Shown here: piece after piece, positions 6,145-12,224 of the stretch
Layout: each line of letters opens with the position of its first letter
Numbering within the stretch: the first letter of the stretch is position 1
DNA from: Gemmatimonadota bacterium
Lineage (GTDB): Bacteria > Gemmatimonadota > Gemmatimonadetes > Longimicrobiales > Longimicrobiaceae
Assembly (NCBI GenBank): GCA_019348475.1
Contig: JAHWJJ010000066.1
Location: 1-13,363, forward strand
Direction of reading: 5' to 3'
DNA length: 13,363 nucleotides
Program-made: the position numbers and the translations under genes
The notes under the pieces: generated by a model
Databases searched by the model: none
Seen by the model: only the letters and a program-made list of their open reading frames with translations
Told to the model about the DNA's origin: nothing

Positions 6145-7857
6145 ATGCCCGCCGACGCAGACCTTCCGCTCTCGCTCCTGCGCCGCCTGCTGCTGTTCGC
6201 CCTGGTGGTGGGCGCGCTGCTCGGCGCCGTGGTGCTCTACCTGGAGTGGAAGGGCCACGCGCCCGAAGAGATCGCGGAGTTGATGGGCGAGGGGGGCGAG
6301 AAGGTGCTGCGGCAGCCCATGCGCGCCGCCCGCGGCGCCCCCCGCGTGATCGTGTTCGCGCTGGACGGCGTGGGCGACGGCGAGCTGCGCCGCGGCATCG
6401 CTTCCGGGGGGATGCCGCGGGTGGCCGCGCTGCTGGGCCGCGAGACGGAGCCCCGGCTGTACGAGCACGGCTGGGCGGTGCCCGGGGTGCTGAGCATCCT
6501 CCCCTCCACCACCTACGCGGCCTGGGCGTCGACGTTCACCGGCCACCCCGCCGCGCGCACCGGCATCCCGGGAAACGAGTGGTTCGCGCGCGAAGAGATG
6601 CGCTTCTACGCGCCCGCGCCGGTGACGGTGACGGAGCACGAGCAGGCGCTGGAGGTGTTCAGCGACCAGCTGATGGGGCGGGTGCTGCGCGCGCCCACGG
6701 TGTACGAGCGCGCCGGCGTGCGCGCCTACGTCTCGCTGCAGGCGTTCCACCGCGGCGCCGACCTGCTCACCGTTCCCATGCCCTCCGCGTACGGCCGGAT
6801 GGTCACGGCGGTGGCAAAGGGGGCCGTGGATGGCGAGACGGTGGGGCAGCAGGTGTACGAGGAGCTGGACGCCGAGGCGGTGGAGAGCCTGGGGGAGAGC
6901 ATCGGGCGGCACGGCGTGGCGGACCTGCAGGTGGTGTACTTTCCCGGCGTGGACCTGTACACGCACGTGGCCGCCGATCCCCTGCGCGACCAGATGCGCT
7001 ACCTGCGCGAGGTGATCGACCCCGCCGTGGGCCAGGTGCTGGACGCGTACCGCAAGGCCGGCGCCCTGGAGGGCACCTGGGTGATGTTCGTCGCGGACCA
7101 CGGCCACACCCCCGTGCTCCCGGACGACCGGCACGCGCTGGGGACGGATGGGGCCGACGAGCCGCCGGCGGTGCTGCGGCAGGCCGGCTTTCGCGTGCGC
7201 CCCTTCCGCATCGAGCTGGATCCCGCGGAGCAGGACTTTCAGGCCGCCGTCGCCTACCAGGGCGCGTTCGCGTACGTGTACCTGGCCGACCGCTCTACCT
7301 GCGCGCGCCCCGGCACCCGCTGCGCGTGGAGCCGCCCCCCGCGGCTGGAGGCGGACGTGTTCCCGGTGGCGCACGCGTTCTACCAGGCCTCGCGTACCGG
7401 CGCCGGCGTCCCCGCGCTGCGCGGCACCCTCGACCTGGTCTTCGCGCGCCCGCCCACGGCGCCGGGGGCGGACGCCCTGCCGTTCCAGGTGTGGAATGGG
7501 CGGCGGCTGGTGCCCGTCGCGGAGTACCTGGCCGCCAACCCGCGTCCGGAGCTGCTGGATCTGGAGCGGCGCCTGGAGGGGCTGGCGGCCGGCCCCCACG
7601 GCCACCGCGCCGGCGACGTGCTGCTGCTGGCGCGGACGGGGATGGAGCTGCCCATCGAGCAGCGCTTCTACTTCTCCAGCCAGTACCACTCCTGGCACGG
7701 CAGCCCTACCCTGCAGGACAGCGAGATCCCGCTCCTGGTGGCGCAGGCGGGCACCCCCGGCACCGCCATCCGGGACCGGGTGCGCCGCGCCGCCGGCGAC
7801 CGCCCCGACCAGCTGAGCATCACCCCCGTCATCCTCGACCTGCTGGCCCGCAGGTAG
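6145..7857 (+). CDS. Membrane-anchored type I phosphodiesterase / nucleotide pyrophosphatase family protein
   Basis: The product has 570 residues, starting at the ATG at 6145. Residues 12-33 form one hydrophobic helix after LLRR, an uncleaved anchor that would place the catalytic part outside the cytoplasm. The fold is alkaline-phosphatase superfamily. Visible residues are D74 (FALDGVG) as metal ligand; PSTTYAAWASTFTGHPAARTGIPGN (120-144) with T122 or T123 as nucleophile; D270-x3-H274 (VDLYTH) and D318-H319 (VADHGH) as metal ligands; and H518 (WHGS) as the last ligand. This is the two-zinc set of nucleotide pyrophosphatases/phosphodiesterases. C386 and C393 could form a disulfide. It probably hydrolyses a phosphodiester; the substrate cannot be told from sequence. 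It has no obvious operon partner. Confidence 0.88.
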   Translation: MPADADLPLSLLRRLLLFALVVGALLGAVVLYLEWKGHAPEEIAELMGEGGEKVLRQPMRAARGAPRVIVFALDGVGDGELRRGIASGGMPRVAALLGRETEPRLYEHGWAVPGVLSILPSTTYAAWASTFTGHPAARTGIPGNEWFAREEMRFYAPAPVTVTEHEQALEVFSDQLMGRVLRAPTVYERAGVRAYVSLQAFHRGADLLTVPMPSAYGRMVTAVAKGAVDGETVGQQVYEELDAEAVESLGESIGRHGVADLQVVYFPGVDLYTHVAADPLRDQMRYLREVIDPAVGQVLDAYRKAGALEGTWVMFVADHGHTPVLPDDRHALGTDGADEPPAVLRQAGFRVRPFRIELDPAEQDFQAAVAYQGAFAYVYLADRSTCARPGTRCAWSRPPRLEADVFPVAHAFYQASRTGAGVPALRGTLDLVFARPPTAPGADALPFQVWNGRRLVPVAEYLAANPRPELLDLERRLEGLAAGPHGHRAGDVLLLARTGMELPIEQRFYFSSQYHSWHGSPTLQDSEIPLLVAQAGTPGTAIRDRVRRAAGDRPDQLSITPVILDLLARR

Positions 7858-7928
7858 TCCTCGCCCGCTCGTTCAACTGCGCTTTTCATCCCACCCGGGC
7901 GCCGACCTCCGGCCAGCGAACGCGAAAC

Positions 7929-7993
7929 TGTCATTCCGAAGGAGGCGTGCGGTCTCCGGCGGTGCTGGATCTTCAGTGAGGAATCTACTCACC
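7929..7993 (+). repeat. Dispersed element beginning TGTCATTCCGAAGGAG
   Basis: The stretch starts TGTCATTCCGAAGGAG and ends GAGGAATCTACTCACC. I recall this start and end pair from abundant intergenic elements of Longimicrobium-like and other high-GC genomes. Only a partial echo (TTGTCGTTCTGAG at 6065) is seen elsewhere in this window, so the call rests on recollection. Confidence 0.45.
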
Positions 7994-8113
7994 CGTGCTG
8001 GTGCTCAGTCCTTCGGAGGCGCCCCGCCCGGAGTCCCTTTTGATTCAGGGAGCACACCCACAGGTCGAAGTGCGCCGATCCGGCGCGCACGATGCGGACG
8101 ATAGCGCAGTTCA

Positions 8114-8140
8114 ACCTCCTCCAGGGTTTTTGGGGGAGGT
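8114..8140. repeat. REP-like hairpin followed by GAGCCTGAGCGAGCGGAG
   Basis: ACCTCCTCC (8114-8122) pairs with GGGGGAGGT (8132-8140) with one wobble, around a T-rich loop. The following GCGAGCCTGAGCGAGCGGAG is another sequence commonly attached to CTCCC/GGGAG elements. It is similar in style to the element at 5071. Confidence 0.45.
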
Positions 8141-8513
8141 GCGAGCCTGAGCGAGCGGAGGGGGCGCGGCGCCGATCCGGCCCATACTGCTGCAGGTCCT
8201 CCCGCGGCGGGCCACAGGAGCTATGCTGCTGCCGCGCGTGGGTTTACGCGCTAATGCAACCATCATCCCCGCCCCTTGAGCGGGAACAGGGTTTGCGACA
8301 GATTACAGGCGTGTGGGGAGTAGCCCGCCGGCGCGGACGGGGCAGCGATGCCCGGGCCGATGCCGGACCGGCCGCCGTCAATACGGGGCACGCGCCCCCG
8401 GCGGCCGGAGGAGATTCCGGGGCGAGACCACTGCGGACGCGTGCGCGCCGCAGGGGCTCGCCCATTTGCGCGCACGCGCCCCGCGTGGAAACCTGAAGGG
8501 GGAAGGACGGCGG

Positions 8514-8774
8514 ATGACGTTACTTGCAATCCTGGCGGTGTTGACGGCGGTCGCGGCCGGCGTGTGGGCGCTGACGCGAATGGCGCTGCGCCACGGCCAC
8601 CTGCTGGCGCTGCGCGAGCCCGGTGGCGGAACCACGCTGTACGAGCGCGGCGCCAACGGCCGGTACGCGTGGCTGCCGGCGGTGGGGCTGCCCGCGGCGC
8701 TGCGGCGGTTCGTCTGCGGGGTGCGGGCGGCGGTGCGGGTGCGCGCGCGCCGTCCGCGGCACGGGGAACGCTGA
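8514..8774 (+). CDS. Small membrane protein upstream of htpX
   Basis: The product has 86 residues. The ATG at 8514 follows a GGGGGAAGGA ribosome site. Residues 2-22 (TLLAILAVLTAVAAGVWALT) are a single N-terminal membrane helix or uncleaved signal. The rest is short and basic (RMALRHGH, REPGGGTTLYERGANGRYAWLP, ending with many arginines). I do not recognise a family. It ends 29 bases before the htpX ATG on the same strand, so the two are probably cotranscribed. GC-rich third positions and a good ribosome site support a real gene. Confidence 0.6.
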   Translation: MTLLAILAVLTAVAAGVWALTRMALRHGHLLALREPGGGTTLYERGANGRYAWLPAVGLPAALRRFVCGVRAAVRVRARRPRHGER

Positions 8775-8803
8775 AAAGACAGATCCACGGAAAGGAGGGT
8801 GCG

Positions 8804-9649
8804 ATGAGCAACTTCAAGGTCTTTGCGCTGATGGCGGGAATGACCGCGCTGTTCGGCGCGGTGGGCGGCCTGATCGGCGGACAGGGCGGGATGGTGCTGG
8901 CCCTGGTGTTCGCCGCCGTGATGAACGTGGTGATGTACTGGGCGTCCGCGGGAATGGTGCTGAAGATGTACCGCGCCCGCACGCTGACGCGCGACGAGGC
9001 GCCGCAGCTGTACGACATGGTGGACCGCCTGCGCCAGCGCGCCGGGCTGCCCATGCCCACGCTGGCCATTGCCCCGCACGCCCAGCCGAACGCCTTTGCC
9101 ACCGGGCGCGACTACGACCACGCGGTGGTGTGCGTGACGCAGGGGCTGCTGGACCTGGTGCCCCAGGACGAGCTGGAGGGGGTGATCGCGCACGAGCTGG
9201 CGCACATCAAGAACCGCGACATGCTGCTGCAGACGGTCACGGCCACGCTGGCCGGCGCCATCACCAACCTGGCCCACTTCGGGCTGTTCTTCGGCGGCGG
9301 GGACGACGACAACAACCCGCTGGCCCTCATCGGGATGGCGATCCTGGCGCCGATCGCGGCCATGGTCATCCAGATGGCCATCAGCCGGCAGCGCGAGTTC
9401 AAGGCCGACGCAGTGGGCGCCCAGATCAGCGGCCGCCCCATCGGGCTGGCCAACGCGCTGCGGCGGCTGGAGGCCGGCGCGCGCGCCGTGCCCATGGCCG
9501 TGAGCCCCGCGGCCGCGCCGCTGGCGCAGGTGAACCCGCTGGCGGCGCACGGCGGCGGCGTCCGCAAGCTGTTCAGCACGCACCCGCCCACCGAAGAGCG
9601 CGTCGCGCGGCTGGAGGCGCTGGCGAGCGGGGCGCGCCTGGCCGCGTAG
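8804..9649 (+). CDS. htpX: HtpX-like M48 family membrane zinc protease
   Basis: The product has 281 residues, near the usual HtpX length. The ATG at 8804 follows a near-perfect AAGGAGG (8791-8797). Two N-terminal membrane helices (about 5-26 and 30-52) are followed by the catalytic part. HELAH at 130-134 gives zinc ligands H130 and H134 and catalytic E131; EFKAD at 198-202 gives the third ligand E198. The C-terminal signature FSTHPPTEERVARLE (257-271) is complete. Two further hydrophobic segments (about 143-163 and 173-193) flank a GGGDDDNN loop. HtpX degrades misfolded or damaged membrane proteins at the cytoplasmic face of the inner membrane and is often heat- or envelope-stress-induced; no such promoter was identifiable here. 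Confidence 0.95.
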   Translation: MSNFKVFALMAGMTALFGAVGGLIGGQGGMVLALVFAAVMNVVMYWASAGMVLKMYRARTLTRDEAPQLYDMVDRLRQRAGLPMPTLAIAPHAQPNAFATGRDYDHAVVCVTQGLLDLVPQDELEGVIAHELAHIKNRDMLLQTVTATLAGAITNLAHFGLFFGGGDDDNNPLALIGMAILAPIAAMVIQMAISRQREFKADAVGAQISGRPIGLANALRRLEAGARAVPMAVSPAAAPLAQVNPLAAHGGGVRKLFSTHPPTEERVARLEALASGARLAA

Positions 9650-9676
9650 CCGGCGAGGCTTGCGAGAGGGGCACAG

Positions 9677-9720
9677 GCGCGGAGAGAGGGATCCCGATCC
9701 CTCTCTCCGCGCTTTCTTTT
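9677..9720 (+). terminator. Strong intrinsic terminator of htpX
   Basis: A perfect 16-bp stem (9677-9692 with 9697-9712) around loop CCCG is followed directly by TTTCTTTT. It lies 28 bases after the htpX stop and closes the 8514-9649 transcript. Confidence 0.93.
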
Positions 9721-9822
9721 GCTACGTACTCGGCAAGGGAACTGGCATCCGGTGGAGGCGCCGCCATGATGCGTTTGGGGAGACCCGCCCGGAAATGCCG
9801 TACCCACGTCACGTAGCCACCG

Positions 9823-9851
9823 TTGCGAAATGACCCAGGTTCATCTATGCT
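9823..9851 (+). promoter_or_regulatory. Promoter of the TetR gene
   Basis: TTGCGA (9823-9828) and TATGCT (9846-9851) are separated by exactly 17 bases, matching the primary sigma-factor layout. Transcription would begin near 9858, 30 bases before the TetR ATG. Confidence 0.6.
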
Positions 9852-9857
9852 GATGAC

Positions 9858-9877
9858 CCTCAGTCACTCACTCGAGG
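9858..9877. promoter_or_regulatory. Possible TetR operator
   Basis: CCTCAGTCACTCACTCGAGG is an imperfect inverted repeat: CCTC/GAGG arms and AGT/ACT inner halves, symmetric apart from one extra base. It sits at the expected transcription start and just before the regulator's own gene, where an autorepressing TetR protein would bind. It overlaps the ribosome-site region. Confidence 0.4.
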
Positions 9878-9887
9878 ATGGTGGCCG

Positions 9888-10556
9888 ATGCGCAGGGCAC
9901 GGAGCGACCAGGACAAGCAGGAGCGGCGCAGGGCGATCCTCACCACGGCGTGGAGGATGTACACGCGCGATCCGTCGTTCGCGGGGTTCACCATGGATGC
10001 ACTGGCGAAGGAGGCGGGGGTCGCCAAGGGCACGCTGTACCTGTACTTCCGCACGAAGGAGGAGCTGTTCCTGACGCTGCTGGAAAGCGGCTTCGATGCC
10101 TGGTTCGACGTGATCGATGCCCGGCTGGACGAGGGCGGCGACGCGGAATTGACCCCGGATGACGCGGCCCAGGTGGTGGTGCGCTCCATCCGCGGGCGCG
10201 AGGCGCTGGCGCGGCTGCTGAGCATTCTGCCGACCATCGTGGAGCACAACGTAGAGTACGACGCGGCGCTGCGCTTCAAGCGGCAGGTGATGCGCCGCGC
10301 GGACGTCACCGGGCACCGGCTGGAGGCACGCCTCCCGTTTCTGCGCGCGGGCGAGGGCGCGCGCTTTCTGGTGCACCTGCACGCGCTGGTGATCGGGGTG
10401 TGGCAGCTGGCGGAGCCCAGCCCCGTCATCCGGCGGGTGATGGAAACGCCGGAGCTGGCGCCGGCGCGCGTGGACTTCGAGGAGGATCTCCGCTTTCTGC
10501 TCGTCACGCTGCTGGCGGGGATGCGGACGGCGGCGGCGGAGCGCGCGGAATCCTGA
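9888..10556 (+). CDS. TetR/AcrR family transcriptional regulator
   Basis: The product has 222 residues. The ATG at 9888 follows GAGGATGG. The N-terminal DNA-binding domain spans residues 9-62, with the helix-turn-helix at FTMDALAKEAGVAKGTLYLYFRTKEELF (34-61), a close match to the TetR consensus. The C-terminal ligand and dimer domain (about 80-215) contains LSILPTIVEHNVEYDAALRFKR and LHALVIGVWQLAEPSP; it reminds me of the TetR_C_34 type, with moderate certainty. No divergent target gene is adjacent: htpX upstream is closed by a terminator and cheB follows after 124 bases. Likely targets are itself through the site at 9858, or distant genes. The inducer is unknown. Confidence 0.93.
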   Translation: MRRARSDQDKQERRRAILTTAWRMYTRDPSFAGFTMDALAKEAGVAKGTLYLYFRTKEELFLTLLESGFDAWFDVIDARLDEGGDAELTPDDAAQVVVRSIRGREALARLLSILPTIVEHNVEYDAALRFKRQVMRRADVTGHRLEARLPFLRAGEGARFLVHLHALVIGVWQLAEPSPVIRRVMETPELAPARVDFEEDLRFLLVTLLAGMRTAAAERAES

Positions 10557-10600
10557 GCGTGGCTGCGAAGCACCTGGGATGTTTGCCAGCCGCCATTGAT

Positions 10601-10661
10601 ACGCGTGGAAGCACGCGTCTTGCTCCCCCGTGGTGCCGGCCGGCGGGCGCAACCGGCACCA
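10601..10661 (+). other. Two perfect hairpins in the TetR-cheB gap
   Basis: ACGCGTG (10601-10607) pairs with CACGCGT (10612-10618) around GAAG, followed by CTTGCTCC. TGGTGCCGG (10631-10639) pairs with CCGGCACCA (10653-10661) around 13 bases, ending four bases before the cheB ribosome site begins. The first may be a weak terminator of the TetR gene; the second may shape the cheB leader. Confidence 0.45.
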
Positions 10662-10680
10662 GACAGGGGGAGCATCGTTG

Positions 10681-11715
10681 GTGGAAGAAAGGGACATCGT
10701 GGTGATCGGGGCATCGGCCGGGGGCGTGGAGGCCGTGGCGGCGCTGGTGGAGGCGCTGCCGCGGGACCTGTCGGCCGCCGTCTTCATCGTGGTCCACTTT
10801 CCCCCGCACTCCACCAGCGTCCTGCCGCGCATCATCACGCGCCGCGGGGGGATGACGGCCATGCACCCGGAGGACGGCACGCCCATCGAGCTGGGGTGCG
10901 TGTACGTGGCACCCCCCGACCGGCACCTGATCGTGGAGCAGGGGCACGTGCGGCTGGTGCGCGGCCCACGCGAGAACGGCGCGCGCCCCGCGCTGGACCC
11001 GCTGTTCCGCAGCGCCGCGCGGGCGTACGGGGCGCGGGTGATCGGCGTGGTGCTTACCGGCAACCTGGACGACGGCACCGCCGGCTTGATGGCGGTGAAG
11101 TCCGCCGGCGGGCTGGCCGTGGTGCAGCACCCCGACGACGCGCTGTACGCGGGGATGCCCAGCAGCGCCCTGAGGCACGTGCAGGCGGACCACGTGGCGC
11201 CGCTGGGCGAGATCCCCGCCATCCTGGTGCAGCGGGTGGGGGAGCAGGTAGAGCAGAAAGGAGCCGGAGCCGTGGCACGCCAGCAGAACCGGGAGGTGGA
11301 GGTTTCGGAGATGAACCCCGCCGCGCTGGAGGCGCCGCGCGACGGTGCCCCCTCCGGCTACGTGTGCCCCGAGTGCACCGGCGCGCTGTGGGAAACGGAC
11401 GAGGGGGGGCTCCCCCGCTTTCGCTGCCGGGTGGGGCACGCCTACTCCTTCGAGAGCCTGCTGGCGGAGCAGGGATCGGCCATGGACGCCGCCCTGTGGG
11501 CCGCCTACCGGGCGCTGGAGGAGCGCGCCGCGCTCACGGCGCGGATGGGCGCACGCATGAAGGAGCGCGGGCAGGCGTCGCTGGCCCTGCGGTACCAGGA
11601 GCAGACCACCGAAACCCTGCAGCGCGCCGAGCTCATCCGGCGGGTGCTGCTGATGGGGACGAACGAGATCCCCGTGCTGGAAAACGGCCCGGCGGCCCAG
11701 AACGTCGCGGACTGA
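10681..11715 (+). CDS. cheB: Stand-alone CheB-type methylesterase with C-terminal zinc ribbon
   Basis: The product has 344 residues. The GTG at 10681 lies eight bases after GGAG; a TTG at 10678 is equally possible, and the GTG at 10630 has no ribosome site. Residues 5-190 are the CheB methylesterase catalytic domain (PF01339): S12 in GASAGG, H39 in VVHFPPHS and D131 in LTGNLDDGTAG form the triad. No N-terminal receiver domain is present, so phosphorylation control as in classical CheB is missing. After a linker, YVCPECTGALW...FRCRVGHAYS gives a CPxC-x16-C-x3-H zinc ribbon (C229, C232, C249, H253), then a helical tail (262-330). It would remove methyl esters (or amides) from chemoreceptor-like glutamates. 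No che, receptor or cheR gene is nearby, so its partner is unknown. Confidence 0.9.
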   Translation: MEERDIVVIGASAGGVEAVAALVEALPRDLSAAVFIVVHFPPHSTSVLPRIITRRGGMTAMHPEDGTPIELGCVYVAPPDRHLIVEQGHVRLVRGPRENGARPALDPLFRSAARAYGARVIGVVLTGNLDDGTAGLMAVKSAGGLAVVQHPDDALYAGMPSSALRHVQADHVAPLGEIPAILVQRVGEQVEQKGAGAVARQQNREVEVSEMNPAALEAPRDGAPSGYVCPECTGALWETDEGGLPRFRCRVGHAYSFESLLAEQGSAMDAALWAAYRALEERAALTARMGARMKERGQASLALRYQEQTTETLQRAELIRRVLLMGTNEIPVLENGPAAQNVAD

Positions 11716-12163
11716 TACCAGATCCTCCCGTCCTCGCCCTTTCCCCTCCGTCCTCCGAGTGAAACTTACGTTCGGTCGCGGTGCACACGAAAACGGGATT
11801 TCGGCATCTGGCGGCCGCTCTCGCAGCGGGTGGGAGCCGCGGGCCGAACACGGATTGCCGAGGATCGGCCGTCGTGCCGGAGCGGCCGCAACTCCTGTAC
11901 CGGGAAGGCGGGTAGTGCTGGATGCACGGGGTGCGACGGCCGGAGGCGGACCGCATGGGGATCGGCAGGATCCAGGCGTCCCCGGGCAGCGAGAATGCTG
12001 CCGGCGAGGGGACGGGATCCGCATTTTATTCGAAGGGCAAGGATCAAGGTGGCGTGCCGGGAGCCCGCCGGGGCACATCATCCCACCTGATCGCGATCCG
12101 TAAGAGGCCGCCCCGCTGGACGCTGGACAACAGAGTGGATAAGTCCGGCTCGTTACCACGCAC
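11716..12163. other. Intergenic stretch, no gene seen
   Basis: About 450 bases lie between the stop of the CheB gene and the terminator of the minus-strand GntR gene. Open frames on both strands (for example 11759-12103 plus, 11766-12047 minus) give proline/arginine/glycine-rich products with no domain, ribosome site or conserved look. No clear terminator for cheB was found. A small AT-rich island (GCATTTTATTCG near 12020) has no attached promoter. Confidence 0.5.
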
Positions 12164-12200
12164 AAAAGGCAGAGGCACGGAGGAAACTCCCCCGTGCCTC
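12164..12200 (-). terminator. Terminator of the GntR gene
   Basis: On the minus strand GAGGCACGG (12200-12192) pairs perfectly with CCGTGCCTC (12180-12172) around 11 bases. CTGCCTTTTG follows, the complement of the plus-strand CAAAAGGCAG. It lies 25 bases beyond the stop of the minus-strand gene. Confidence 0.75.
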
Positions 12201-12224
12201 CGCGCAACTGGATGAGCCGTCGCG

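Larger units (their letters stand above)
7858..8513. other. Intergenic stretch with dispersed repeats, no gene seen
   Basis: About 650 bases without a convincing coding region. The open frame at 8092-8496 has an arginine- and cysteine-rich product of low complexity and runs through a repeat hairpin, so I do not accept it. The stretch holds two dispersed elements (7929 and 8114) and presumably the promoter of the 8514-9649 operon, which I could not place. Confidence 0.5.

Noticed and set aside
6010..7698. A 562-codon open frame on the minus strand
   Set aside because: It is a shadow of the phosphodiesterase gene, whose plus-strand reading has all catalytic motifs.
8092..8496. Possible 134-residue protein upstream of the small membrane protein
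   Set aside because: It runs through a dispersed hairpin repeat (8114-8140 and following). The product is arginine-rich with no recognisable fold, and there is no ribosome site.
9721..9817. GCTACGT and ACGTAGC inverted 7-mers flanking the htpX-TetR gap
   Set aside because: They are short, 83 bases apart and without supporting duplication or mobile gene, so chance is likely.
11759..12103. Possible 114-residue protein downstream of cheB
   Set aside because: Glycine/arginine-rich, no ribosome site, no third-position pattern distinct from other frames, no domain.
12134..12142. DnaA-box-like TTATCCACT on the minus strand
   Set aside because: It is a single near-match with no second box, AT-rich unwinding region or replication gene nearby, so an origin is not supported.
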